From Gerris lacustris (taxonomy: Eukaryota > Arthropoda > Insecta > Hemiptera > Gerridae), in NCBI GenBank assembly GCA_951217055.1, contig OX578280.1:10170271-10234270 (forward strand): DNA of 64,000 nt, given 5' to 3'. Both the position numbers and the translations under genes were made by a program. The notes beneath the pieces are model-generated. The model was not told the DNA's origin, made no database searches, and saw only the letters and a list, made by a program, of their open reading frames with translations. Shown here piece after piece: positions 54,601 to 63,815 of this stretch (its first letter is position 1; each line of letters opens with the position of its first letter).

Positions 54601-57600
54601 GCGGATAAAGGTTTGGACGATGTTCGTCATGTAGGACAAATCTTAAGCTACAAAGATGAAAAAGATCTTAATGTTTGGGTACCGAATTCAACTTGTGATG
54701 TCATTAAAGGAACAGATTCTACAATTTTCCCGCCTTTTATACCAACTGACCAGCCCCTTTATGTCTTTGAACCCGATCTTTGTCTGTAAGTAGTAATTGT
54801 TCTTAACTTATCACACTATCTCAATTTTTATCTAATTATTATGTACATAAAGGCAGTAGTAATAGCCTTGTGAGAATAATTCTATTAATTTAAAGCCCAT
54901 GTTAAAACAATGCTTATAGGTTTTAAGTGTAAAGCTTATGCAACCTCTATATACTATTGAAAATCACTTCTTTGAGGGTTGTTTCCAAACGTAATCTTAG
55001 AATACTTTGTACTAATATAACAACAATCCACCTAAAATGTTAAAAATTATTTACTCAAACAAATTAATAGCACGTGATAAGCTTGCTGTTACGAGAGATT
55101 TCTGATCCTACGACTAAATAGTTAAGCTAAGAGCTTACTAAAGCTTAAAGTTTTGCAGAAAACTCAAGTTTGATAAAAGTAAAGCAATTAATATTAAAGA
55201 CCGCACAATTAAAGATTGATTCGCTATGATTTTAGCTCAGGCTCTGCTGAGTACGTGGGATTAGAAGAATACATGGGAATACCGGCGGGTAAGTTTATTG
55301 GGTCCAGAAGTAACTTTGCAGAAGATGAGGCGGAGACAAACTGTAGATGTCCAAGAGAAGATTATACTGATGCATCTTCTCAGTTTGCTTGTCTCAGCCC
55401 TGGCCTTATTGATTTGACACCATGTCAGGGTAAGTGTTGCAACTAATGTTCTTAGACTTTGCTTTCAGTTATAGCACTCCATGCCCTACCATTCGATAAA
55501 GCATAGGGATTATTTAACTAGTTATTTTATAAAAATGTATATTTATTTATTTTTTATTCTATAGGAGCGCCTGTCATAGCATCTCAGCCCCACTTCTACC
55601 AGGCTAACGACTTTCTACAATTCACAGCTTCATTGAAAGCAGATAAATATAAACATCAATCATATTCGCTAATAGATACAGTAAGTATCTAGTTATTATT
55701 TATTGCTTTACTTACTTTATTCCGTTCATAGTTAGGCTGTCTTCCTTCGCACCTCACATCCATACCTCACTTCCAGCTTTGGCATCCTGTGGCCTTCTAT
55801 CCTGACTACATGACAGAACCACTTCATCTTGTTGACACCACCTGCAGACTCGTTCTGATTGTTTGGTTCATAACTCGATCCATACGTATCTTCCCTCCAA
55901 TCTTCTTAGAAAGCGCATTTCATCAGTCTGCAATCGACTGCTCTTTTTCGGTGCGTGAGCCCGACTCACAACCATATGTAAGGGTTGGCACATAGGTTGA
56001 ATTACAAGCTGAAAATATTTTTTAGTGGCAGAGATTTCCTTATTTTTCAATAAATGATCTGCTGAGAGCATGGTATAGCCTCTCAGTTGCATTTAGGTCA
56101 TTGCAAGGTTTTCCGTCCGCACTAAGTTCTGTTCCAAGATACTTAAACTCCACATGTTTTAAAGCGCTGTGCTGGACAGTTATCCTGTGCCGGGTTTGTT
56201 TTCTATTAAAACCCATACTCTCCATCTTAGCGGTGATAATAAACAGTCCTTTCCTTACTATTGCCGCTTCTCATACGTTCAAGTTCTCTTGCAGCCGTCT
56301 AAAGCTCTCAAAAGGACTACGTCATCGGTTTAGGCCAGCACTGACACCTTTAAAGAGCGCATAGCTCCCTAGTATTCTTTGGTAACATCATCTATTAGGA
56401 TGATGAAAAGGTAAGGGCTAATGTTTCCTTGCCTGACAAGTGTAAAGAATTCTTCCGAAGTAGCATTTTCAGGTCTGACAAAGCCTTTACAGACTTTGTA
56501 AAAGTTCTGTATTCTCCTGATAAGCTTTTTCCTAAGAATGCGCCATAGTTCAGTCCATTGCACACTATCAAAAGCTTTTTTAGGTCTATAAAGCACGAGA
56601 TAATTTCTTTACCATACTCCATTACCTTTTCCTTTTCGGTGATCTGTATCAATACGTAATGATTAGATCCTGAGTTCCATGTTAGGCTCGAAAGCCAGAC
56701 TCTTTCTTTTCCAGGAGATCCTCATTGAAGTTTGCCTCTGTGTCTAAATTGAGAAGCTTAGAGAAGTAATCTTGCCAGCGAGCCATCACTCGGGCCTCAT
56801 CTCTAAGAACCTCTTCTTCTTTGCTGAGAACCAATTTAATGGAGTACTTTTTCGACTGCCTCATCTTCTTCAGCGTCCTATAAAACTGGGAATCTCTTCA
56901 CGCAAATCGATTTACGTGGAGATACTGTTTAAGTTACTCCATAGACGCTCCCATATCTAGCTCCTATAAAACAGTTTTTGGTTGTCAGCATGCCTTTCTT
57001 TTTAAAATGTTTAAACTCTTCCCACATTGCATCCTTATTGCTTCTTTTATATGATTCTTTACCTTAACTAAGGTTTCTATATTCTTTTTTCCGAGGAGTG
57101 CTTTCCATATTCTCTTCTTTTCTTTAACCTCTATCTTAATTTCCTCATTCCCCCACTTGGACACTTTTACATTTCTTTCCCCACACTTGGTTATTTGTAT
57201 TTATTATTTATACAATATATAATAAAGAATTTAGTTAAGATGGTTTATTTTTATTAATTACTCATTAAAAGTTTAGCATAACCAGCGCGTTATTAATTTA
57301 TTGTTATTTTGATTTACAAGCTTACAGGAACTCCGTTGAAAGCTCAGAAACGTCTGCAGTTAAATATTCAATTAAAACCTATTGAAGATATCACAATTCT
57401 GACGAATGTAACTGACATAATGTTTCCTGTACTCTGGATAGAGGAGGTTAGTTTTTAAGAAATGTTACCTTACTTTTGATATTTATGAAATGACAAATGA
57501 AATGAAATTATTTTTTAAATTTCGTTGTGAATATCTCGAAAACGAAGCTCTTTTGGTCCCATGTTCATAAGAAATCCTGAAATGGTGCAGTTTTGTTCAG

Positions 57601-60600
57601 GTATACCCACGAAACTAAGTACTGAACATCGAAATCTTTATTGACCGTCTAGTGATGACTTAAGAATTATTATTGCGGAATTATAGGCCAGAAGCGTTAG
57701 ATACAAATGACAGGAACAAGGAGTAACTCATCAGCATGTTTACTAAGAGATTGGAAAGTGAAGGCATTTCAGACAAGCAAGCTCGCGATGCTTGGACCAT
57801 ATGATCGCTTGAATGCTGACCATATGATCGTCGTTACAGCCATCGAAGTCAGCCTGTGTCAACAGATCTTTGCTGTAGTCGGCGAGGATACGGATTTATT
57901 GGTCATCCATCCTCACTGCTTTAGCCACACCATCTACTATTGCACCATATTATTGTTACTGACCCACTATTACATATACCTAAAGTTAAATCATCCATTT
58001 TAATTGATGTTAGCAATTGGTCCAATTGGCTCATTTATCATTTTTCAAGATATTTTTTAAAACCTGAAGTTGAAACCAATAATTTCCGCAGATGTTGAAA
58101 ATAGGTCCAACTTTGACCTGCTGTATTTTGGTAACTGATGGTCCATAAAACTCTCTTGATTTCAATAAACGCAGAATTTAATGTTCTAAAACTTTTATTT
58201 AGAATACTGTTATGATAAATCGGTTTTTTGGAAGATATTTTCTTAGACCTGAAGTTGAAACCAAGCATTTCCACTGATGTTGAAAATTGATCCAACTTTG
58301 AACTACTGTAGTTTAGTAACGGGTGGTCCAAACAATTTGCACTTGGTTTCATTCGACGCATAATTTAATGCTCTACAACTTGTATTTGTAGCTTTTTTAA
58401 TATATATAAGCGAAAACCCGCGCAAATACCCCTTTTAGGGGTACATTTTTACTCCTCCCCCCTTTTCTACAGCTCTGGTGAGGGGGAAAATCTAGGATAG
58501 TCATATTAGGTCACAAATAAGACAAAGCAAAAAACATTTTGTAGTACTTATTTGCGAATTGAAAGTTTAACGCTACTGGCCTATTAAGCACGTGTAACTG
58601 GTTAAATTAAATAACTAATACAATTGCATTTATTTTATTCCATTAAATTATGTATTTTTATATGTTTAGGGAATTGAACTTGATGCTGAAACTCTTCGAC
58701 CATTAATTAAACTTTATACTGTTCTGGGCATTCTAAAAATTGCTAGATGGGTTCTCCTTGGTTTAGCAGTATTTCTAATTGCTCTTGGTGGTGGATATTC
58801 ATACAAGAAGAAAATGATTAAAAACAAAAAATCAGGTTTGTAAATTCAAATTTGACATTTTCATCCCTAATACCATAATTTTCTTACAACGGTAATGTTT
58901 TAAAGGATGTAGCACCTGCATTTTCGTCCCTAATACCAGAATGTTCTAAAGACGGTAATGTTGTTGAATGATGTGGTTCCTGCATTTTAAGGATGAAATA
59001 ATCCTAGAATGCTCTTACGATGATAACGTTTTAAAGGATATGGCTCCTGCATTTTGTCCCCTCCGAGTTAGGTTGCGCGCAGCCTTTAACCCATGCTGTC
59101 ACAGTTCCTCTTAATATGAATACAGATTGGGATATTTTGTATTTTCTCTCTTTAATACATTTCTCTGGAAAACCATAAAGAATAATTGGTATTGGAGGAA
59201 TTTAATGCAGGTGAGAATACACCTCGAGAAATCTTGGAGTTTACTTTAGTTATGAATCTGTGTGGGTTTAATTTGAATGACTCACAAAACTAAAGGTCCT
59301 GCTAACTTTTAACTTAAGTTTTAGTAAGATTTTTTTTCTTTTTTTTAATTTGATTTATTGATTTAATTATATTACAATCAATTAATGAATATTTCAACTT
59401 AAATCTCTGTCTCCACTCCATTATTAACTTTTTCTCTTATACTCTAAAGCTGACTTGACTAGCATAATTCCAGTTGCTCCTTGAGGAGCAAGGGCAGCCA
59501 TAAAGATTCTCCAGTCAGGATAATTTGTTGCCATCTTTTAACTTCACTCCAGGTCTGGCCACATTTCTAGGCTTCTTTCTCAGCCGTCCCCTTCCAAGTT
59601 TTCTTGGGCTGGACACGTTTGCGCGTTCCCTGGGGGTTCCAGTCAAGTGCATCTCTGCTAGTCACCTTCCATGTCTCGCATGCATGGAAGGTGACTAACA
59701 GCACTACTCACAAACTTCAAACTTTCATAAATCGTTGTCTACATCAAATTCTTAATATATGATTGCCGACATCATTTCAAATGAAGATCTGTTGGATGTT
59801 ACACACCGAAAACAAATCGTAATCCAAAACAAAATGAGAAAATGGTGTTGGATTAGGCATACTCTAAGGAAGCCCCAGGGCCCAGGGAGCCATCAAAAGA
59901 GATGCACTTGACTGAAACATCCAGGGAACGCGCAACCTGTCCTGCTCAAGAAAACTTGGAAGAGGACGGTTGAGAAAGAAGCCTAGAAATGTGGCTAGAC
60001 CTGGAGTGAAGAAAAGAATGGCAACAAATTATCCTGACTGAAGAATCTTTATGGCTGCCCTTGCTCCTCAAGGAGCAACTGGAATTAAGTCAAGTCAGCT
60101 CCATACAGTAGGGCTGATTTGAATTTGGCATTGAACAACCACAGTTCAATCAACAACAGCTCCACCACACTGGATAAAGCTGGACAAATGCTCCTATTGC
60201 TTTTCTAATGTGGTTGACATCTTCCTCAGCTCCCCCAGTCGTTGTCACCTCACTTCCAAGGTACACGAAGGATTCAACTTGTGTATATCTATGTATTTTT
60301 CACCGATACTCAGCTTAGTGACAGTATTTGTATACTGAACCCATGATGGTGGTACCCTCTCCCCCACCGAAGACCCGACGTTAACGACTCTAAGACTAAA
60401 CATACCCCCCCCCCCCCTCCACAGCCACGACTTCTGCTTTTAACAGTCTGCCCCCCCCCCCCCCCCCCCAGAAAATTAATTGAGTGTGATATAATAAATG
60501 CCACTTACATATTAATTGATATCTGTAATATTATTATTAATTATGTTAAAATATCGTGTGCTCAGGTTCTTCAGAAGTCGGCCAACAACCACCAGAGAAC

Positions 60601-60822
60601 GTTCTGTTCAATAAAGTGACCAGAGCCGGAGGCTTCAACCCTTATTCTAACAACAATGCTTCACAGATAACACCAAATTCATACATTAGTAATGGAATAA
60701 ACCATAACACGAACAGTGGTAATGATTACGCAATGAGACTGGGTCATTCACTATATCCGAGTACTTTAGACGCTAGAAAATTACATAGAAAAGAGTATAC
60801 TAATAATTCAGTACAAATTTAG
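45273..60822 (+). CDS. CD36/scavenger receptor class B protein, complete gene, 11 coding exons
   Basis: A two-pass membrane receptor for lipid or lipoprotein ligands; insect relatives include scavenger receptors and sensory neuron membrane proteins. The coding exons are 45289-45423, 47570-47727, 50303-50447, 51533-51675, 52464-52572, 54574-54785, 55236-55429, 55565-55680, 57321-57446, 58670-58835 and 60566-60822. All phases join to 1761 nt, or 586 codons plus stop. An N-terminal membrane segment lies at about 13-31 and a C-terminal one at about 472-492. The ectodomain carries FNVTNPD (N-glycosylation site), IGPFVYE and IKGTDSTIFPPF. Cysteines 271, 300, 337, 339, 353 and 364 match the six disulphide cysteines of CD36. 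The cytoplasmic tail of about 95 residues is Asn-rich and longer than usual. The acceptor at 45271-45272 places 16 nt of 5' UTR before the ATG, so an upstream non-coding exon is implied. Assignment to SNMP versus another SRB subgroup needs a phylogeny. Confidence 0.95.
45790..47180. mobile_element. Inverted-repeat element (CAAGTAAG-CGCGCTTCACG ends)
   Basis: The left arm, from about 45790 to 46150, is mirrored by about 46798-47180. Shared blocks include CGCGCTTCACG, CCGGTTTCTGTACGA, CTTCCAAAACCTTTAAATT and ATTTCATGTTCCTAGCT, then a TCTG/CAGA tract. The interior 46150-46680 has no coding. The arms are diverged, so this is older than the hAT insertion beside it. Confidence 0.65.
47182..47421. 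mobile_element. hAT-type MITE with exact 8-bp target duplication
   Basis: The termini CAGTGGCGTA and TACGCCACTG are inverted. GCCTTACT is repeated exactly at 47174-47181 and 47422-47429. The interior is a GC-rich run of GGGGGCCCCC blocks. It is 240 bp and non-coding. Confidence 0.88.
47570..47727 (+). CDS. CD36 exon 2 (residues 46-98)
   Basis: The acceptor is TTTTTTAG and the donor GTAAGT, phase 0 in and phase 2 out. It encodes WKNLPVPLEFKVYFFNVTNP and GPFVYE, the most conserved N-terminal CD36 block. Confidence 0.95.
47999..48418. mobile_element. Long palindromic element, about 200 bp arms
   Basis: GGTCATGGACAC...GTGTCCATGACC ends with mirrored arms meeting at about 48210. Arm blocks include AGCGTGGCCCGCTCTTAGAC and TTCGAGTTATGCGGAAAAAA. 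A few mismatches show it is slightly older than the intron-4 palindrome. It is inserted within a D1 repeat in CD36 intron 2. Confidence 0.82.
48614..48688. repeat. (TA)n microsatellite
   Basis: About 37 uninterrupted TA dinucleotides. Confidence 0.97.
49141..50179. repeat. Tandem duplication of a 0.52 kb element
   Basis: Copies 49141-49667 and 49668-50179 both begin CCGTGGTAGGCTGTGAAATA and end ATAATATACTATTT. Each carries a hairpin of about 110 bp near its 3' end (GTGAAGTGTTTTTTCTTTACC ... GGTAAAGAAAAAACTCAC) around a TCGCTTCGCTCG core. Divergence is only a few percent, with a small deletion in copy 2. Confidence 0.85.
50303..50447 (+). CDS. CD36 exon 3 (residues 98-146)
   Basis: The acceptor is TTTCTTTCAG and the donor GTAAAT, phase 2 in and phase 0 out. 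It encodes NSSNPKTFRFMKKSLFIFSE and VTVINLPLL. The segment between GPFVYE and the F..F..E strand is shorter than in typical relatives. Confidence 0.92.
51185..51417. mobile_element. MITE (TTTAGATTGTTAC ends), copy 2
   Basis: The same layout as 41065-41297, with TTAGTCCAATGTA and the internal AGGGGAGTAACAGTCTAAAG block. It lies in CD36 intron 3, about 115 bp before exon 4. Confidence 0.68.
51533..51675 (+). CDS. CD36 exon 4 (residues 147-194)
   Basis: The acceptor is TAATTTTAG and the donor GTAAAA, phase 0 in and phase 2 out. It encodes the LFLTDTVSNFLFNGTPLR block (the family's V.E.L..GY/D strand), including an NGT glycosylation site. Confidence 0.92.
52464..52572 (+). CDS. CD36 exon 5 (residues 194-230)
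   Basis: The acceptor is TCAACATAG and the donor GTAAGT, phase 2 in and phase 0 out. It encodes CKEEAEMLCTAL and FSFAFFRY, matching the family's F(S/A)FFR.KNGT start, which continues in exon 6. Confidence 0.92.
52843..53507 (+). mobile_element. Satellite-bearing TIR element (family H), copy 3
   Basis: It starts TTTTTACTGGTCTTATATTAC and ends ATAAGACCAGTTTTGAAAAA. About four 155-bp units are nearly identical to each other (e.g. 53040 and 53195). It has the same orientation as 38477-38956 and lies in CD36 intron 5. Confidence 0.62.
53820..54350. pseudogene. IS630/Tc1/mariner-type transposase relics in inverted arrangement
   Basis: The plus strand at about 53880-54040 gives FPGHLISLSGNLQWP and VAPCDFILWGYLKSLVY, like the C-terminal DDE region (L.P.D..LWG..K) of this superfamily. 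The minus strand at about 54090-54290 carries an inverted copy of the same segment, and 54300-54350 a third fragment. All have stops or frameshifts; no complete transposase. Confidence 0.65.
54574..54785 (+). CDS. CD36 exon 6 (residues 231-301)
   Basis: The acceptor is TTTGTTTTTAAG and the donor GTAAGT, phase 0 in and phase 2 out. It encodes KNGT, C271 in STCDVIKGTD, IFPPF and C300 in EPDLC. Confidence 0.95.
55236..55429 (+). CDS. CD36 exon 7 with four conserved cysteines (residues 301-366)
   Basis: The acceptor is GATTTTAG and the donor GTAAGT, phase 2 in and phase 1 out. It holds C337 and C339 in NCRCPRE, C353, and C364 in DLTPCQG. An alternative CAG acceptor four bases downstream would break the frame, so 55236 is chosen. 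Confidence 0.92.
55565..55680 (+). CDS. CD36 exon 8 (residues 366-404)
   Basis: The acceptor is TTCTATAG and the donor GTAAGT, phase 1 in and phase 0 out. It encodes GAPVIASQPHFYQANDFL, the family's GAP...S.PHF motif. Confidence 0.95.
55735..57190 (-). pseudogene. Non-LTR endonuclease/reverse transcriptase relic
   Basis: Minus-strand fragments run in the correct 5' to 3' order. First comes ARVMARWQDYFSKLLN near 56750, then FDSVQWTELWRILRKK and EFFTLVRQGNISPYLFI near 56450-56570. Next is HVEFKYLGTELSADG with RHRITVQHSA near 56150, and last SSRLQTDEMRFLRRLEG near 55930. These match the connection, RT, KYLG and EMR(F)LRR blocks of insect non-LTR elements. Multiple frameshifts make it dead. It is inserted antisense in CD36 intron 8. 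Confidence 0.78.
57321..57446 (+). CDS. CD36 exon 9 (residues 405-446)
   Basis: The acceptor is GATTTACAAG and the donor GTTAGT, phase 0 on both sides. It encodes LTGTPLKAQKRLQLNI and MFPVLWIEE, the conserved C-terminal ectodomain block. Confidence 0.94.
57660..57970 (+). pseudogene. Fragment resembling a PIN-like nuclease-domain protein
   Basis: The open frame reads RLNADHMIVVTAIEVSL then VVGEDTDLLVIHPHC. The pattern AD..IV.TAIE.S.....VVGEDTDLLV resembles PIN/FEN-like proteins that are multi-copy in some insect genomes. No start or full domain is present, so it is likely a relic of a mobile or duplicated gene in CD36 intron 9. Assignment rests on motif memory only. Confidence 0.35.
58040..58390. 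repeat. 190 bp tandem repeat, two diverged copies
   Basis: AAGATATTTT...ACCTGAAGTTGAAACCAA recurs at about 58048 and 58237, followed by matching GATGTTGAAAAT and GGTCCA blocks. Confidence 0.8.
58670..58835 (+). CDS. CD36 exon 10 with C-terminal membrane segment (residues 447-502)
   Basis: The acceptor is TATGTTTAG and the donor GTTTGT, phase 0 in and phase 1 out. It encodes the post-ectodomain helix and WVLLGLAVFLIALGGGYSY, then a basic KKKMIKNKK stop-transfer run. Confidence 0.94.
58848..59060. repeat. About 70 bp tandem repeat, three diverged copies
   Basis: The phrase TAATGTTTTAAAGGATG (or a variant) followed by CCTGCATTTT recurs at about 58895, 58950 and 59030. Confidence 0.7.
59452..59690 (-). 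pseudogene. Non-LTR RT C-terminal relic, inverted partner
   Basis: This stretch is the reverse complement of about 59880-60105. Minus-strand reading gives DALDWNPQGTRK and the CCAAGAAAACTTGGAAG region (RPRKTWK). Together they form a long inverted repeat in CD36 intron 10. Confidence 0.65.
59700..60105 (+). pseudogene. Non-LTR RT C-terminal relic
   Basis: Frames give KLQTFINRCLHQILN, KMRKWCWIRHTLRKPQG, a degraded DALDWNP block and KTWKRTVEKEA. This order (LQTFINRCL, W.GHTLRK, L.WNPQG..KRGRP..TW) is the C-terminus of RTE/Jockey-type elements. Stops interrupt it. Confidence 0.7.
60373..60472. repeat. Poly-C tracts
   Basis: Two C-rich runs (about 60401-60417 and 60451-60470) flank a short GC-rich spacer just upstream of CD36 exon 11. 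The reversed reading gives a spurious Gly-rich ORF. Confidence 0.85.
60566..60822 (+). CDS. CD36 exon 11 with long tail and stop (residues 502-586)
   Basis: The acceptor is TGTGCTCAG, phase 1 in. The whole exon encodes the cytoplasmic tail, rich in Asn and Ser, with motifs such as NPYSNNN and YISNGINH. TAG is at 60820-60822. The frame is open and the codons show no repeats, so it looks genuine, although the tail is longer than in most relatives. Confidence 0.88.
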
Positions 60823-60976
60823 GCCAAGTATGATCATTGGAAATTAACTAAGATGAGTAAATTTACGATGAATATTACTTGATGAAGGAGTTATCTTCAA
60901 AGAAAACATATCATTCCTGCATGACACGAATCAATCAAAGCTTATTGCTAATTGCAGAATTAACTTGGCACATTGC

Positions 60977-60986
60977 AATAAATAAA
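60977..60986 (+). terminator. CD36 polyadenylation signals
   Basis: Overlapping AATAAA hexamers at 60977-60982 and 60981-60986 lie 155 bp after the stop codon, a typical 3' UTR length. Confidence 0.65.
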
Positions 60987-61278
60987 GTAATTGATGTGCG
61001 AAAAACAAAATTAATTATCTACGAGCACTAGACAAGTGTGTCCACGGATTGAGTATATTATAAATGACAAAAAATTGCAGTCCTGCTTGGTCTTAAACTA
61101 GAAAGTTAAAAAAAATAATCTAATTACTCGGAGGATACTCACGATCTTTGGTTTAACATGCTAAACTGTGTTGTCAGTTAAGTTGGATAAATGATCCTCT
61201 ATTTTACTACGTTTTTATTAGCTTGCTTTCTAGTTTGTTTGTTTGTCCAGTACAAATCTTGCAATCGATTTTTAACTA

Positions 61279-61551
61279 CAGTCTTCGCACAACTAGAATC
61301 GACGCGTTGACAGCGCGGGAAAAACTAGCAAAAGGGGGGACGAGCCAATGAGAGCTTGAGATTTTCCCGGACAAAAGGTCGGGCCAACTAGGCAAAGATA
61401 AATGTCTCTAGTGGAGGGGAGAGGCCCTCTGGATAACAGTATAAGAAGGCTTCGTAGTGGCTTTATTTTTTCCCCCAGAGAGGTTGGCCAATCTGTGTGT
61501 CACTCAATTTCCCGCGCTGTCAACGCGTCGATTCTAGTTGTGCGAATACTG
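61279..61551. mobile_element. Tc1/mariner-type MITE with TA duplication
   Basis: The 44-bp inverted ends (61279-61322 and 61508-61551) start CAGTCTTCGCACAACTAG and differ at a single base. TA flanks both sides (61277-61278 and 61552-61553). It is 273 bp with no transposase. The near-identical ends suggest a young insertion. Confidence 0.88.
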
Positions 61552-61897
61552 TAACTTCCCGAATAGCTAGACATTTGAAACTTTTAGAATAGCTCAGAAC
61601 ACGATGACAATGCATTATTTTAATACTTTTTGTCATCTTTCAGCAGAATTTAATTCGTTTTCAGCAAATTTTGCTGTGTGCAAAGTTAGTTCGGAAAATA
61701 TCCGTTTCAAATTTGTGATTTTTTATTAAGAGGTAAATATTGAATGAAAGCGAAAAAGGAAAAGCAAACAAAGAAATAAATTAATTGGCGTGTGACAACC
61801 AGGTTTGTTTAAACTTGTGTTCTAGGTATCGGTTTAATTTTTCTGCATCTGTACTTCTTTACTTGTACACATTTTTCTTCTCTTACTGTCCCTACAG

Positions 61898-61954
61898 GGA
61901 GGCATATCAATGGCACGGTTTAGATTCGGTGTTGGCGAGATCCGTTGTACAAAG
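61898..61954 (+). CDS. Candidate exon of an unidentified downstream gene
   Basis: A strong pyrimidine tract and CCCTACAG acceptor precede a 57-bp stretch that ends at a good AAAG/GTATGT donor. One frame reads EAYQWHGLDSVLARSVVQR; another starts with an in-frame ATG. I do not recognise the peptide. It could be an internal coding exon, a 5' UTR exon of a gene beyond the right edge, or an alternative 3' exon of the CD36 locus. No second exon is found in the window. Confidence 0.35.
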
Positions 61955-62461
61955 GTATGTCCTTTTATAGGTTTAATATCTTTAGAAGGTTTATTTCTAG
62001 ATGGTTGTCATTTATGTGAAGTAAATAAATTCGGGAACTATTTTTTTCACTAGCATTATATATAACAATGACAATTATATTATCAACATTACATATGATT
62101 CAACAGAAAATTTAAAAACGTAGATTATAAAAAGTTCTTTTTATCTTGTAATTATTTTACAAATAGCTAGTTATATCCCTTTAACATTTAATTTGGCTTT
62201 GTGTGAGTCAGATGAAGGTTGACAGATGTTATATCGGGTTGAGATCATGAAAGTAGGAAAATAGATGAGAAAAATATATTTCTTCCTCCATGGTTGAGAT
62301 TGTGAAGGTTTTAGGTGATTGTTATGTGTGACGATTGTGATTTCTTAGGTAATCTCAGAGATCATTAGGGAGCAATAATAAATTCTCCAAAAATATCATG
62401 TTCTCCCTAAAATATTGGGATTATCTAATATAAACACTGTCAAATGGTGCGTGTGTAGTAT

Positions 62462-62710
62462 ATACTGAAGGTAACGGAAGCTATGTGATCGTTCTGAAGA
62501 GGGACATTTCTTTATGTCTCCGATTTCAAAAATATAAATCCGTTTCAGACATCAGGGATTATTTTTGGTTCCGTGTCTGTCTGTCGGTCTATCTGTCTGT
62601 CTGTCGGTCTCTCTGTCTGTCTGTCGGTCTGTTAGTCTGTCTGTCGCTCAATTTTTGCGAACCAAAATATCTTAAAAACTGCTCTTCTGATTTGTATGGC
62701 AGGTCATAAC
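62462..62710 (+). repeat. Dispersed repeat family D1, split by a hAT element
   Basis: It starts CTGAAGGTAACGGAAGCTAT and carries a long (TCTG)n tract. It is cut at GTCATAAC by the element that follows and continues at 63761-63815. Confidence 0.75.
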
Positions 62711-63760
62711 TAGGGCTCGGATTTGAGCATATTTTCATATTTCTTTCCTGAATAGTACACATTGAAAGAAGCCTTTGGTGGTATTTTTACCTTTCTGGGA
62801 CCAACAGAATTTAAAGTTATCGAGCATATAAATGCATAAAACGGTTCTTTTTAGAAAAGCATATAAATGCATATTCTTGTGGTTTTTCGTCTAAATACTT
62901 TGTTTTTATTCAAATTCTCTCCCCCCCCCCCCCCCCCTCATTCGGACCCTGTCCACCTAAATCCTCAAGTTGGTATTTCGAGGGATGGGATTTGTTTGAA
63001 GTGGCCGCTACACTAAATGGAGTCATCAAAAAAAGGCAACTCATGGCCTTGAGAGACTGGAAAAAATATGAAAAAAAGTTAGAGTTCGAGCTGGCTAAAA
63101 ATCCCAGTTGGAGAGGATTAGACTTATGAAAATGCTGCGTGGTGAGTCAGCAATGTCAGACGATTTTCCAAACTGCTCTGCACAAGATGTAGCATCAGTT
63201 AAGAATTTACCTCTCGTGTCAATTGACGTCAAAATATTTTATTGGCCGATTTAAGAAAATCACTCTTCAAAGTGAAAATATAGAAAAAAATCTTGATGTA
63301 CAGACCAATACCAATCTACTTCATTGACTCACCTAATACCGAACATTTTGTAAATTAAACTTTTAAACTATAACTTTTACATAAAAATTCTCATACATTC
63401 ACTTGAAACTTGTGGATATAGCAGTGTATCATACAAACAATTTGAAAATAATACTCGTATATAAACATAATATACGATTTTTTTTTAAGATATACGAATA
63501 AAAAGATTAAGATATAAAGATGTACGAATAAAAAGATTAAGATATAAAGATATACGAAGATTTTTTCGTTTCACTGTCCTCTCTATAGTTTTAAACAGTG
63601 TTTTTCGAACATATTCTGCATATTTAACAGCATATTATGGGTTTTGTCGAGCATATTTATCAAGCATATAATGGGTTTTTCGAGCATATCTATCGAGCAT
63701 AAAACAGGTGGTTTTCGAGCATATCTGGAGATTTTATCGAGCATATCGATCCGAGCCCTA
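62711..63760 (+). mobile_element. hAT element relic with exact 8-bp target duplication
   Basis: The termini TAGGGCTCGGAT and ATCCGAGCCCTA are inverted, and GTCATAAC is repeated exactly at 62703-62710 and 63761-63768. At about 63130-63240 a frame reads LRGESAMSDDFPNCSAQ and VKNLPLVSIDVKIF. It resembles the hAT C-terminal dimerisation region (LPL.S.DVERSFS). The transposase is otherwise deleted. AGCATAT motifs repeat near both ends, and a C run lies at about 62921-62938. Confidence 0.82.
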
Positions 63761-63815
63761 GTCATAACTAACCCATTGTTGATTCCATTTACGTTTCAAC
63801 CTTCTGCGCCCATTT

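Noticed and set aside
60310..60504. Minus-strand Gly-rich ORF
   Set aside because: Produced by the poly-C tracts; no other support.
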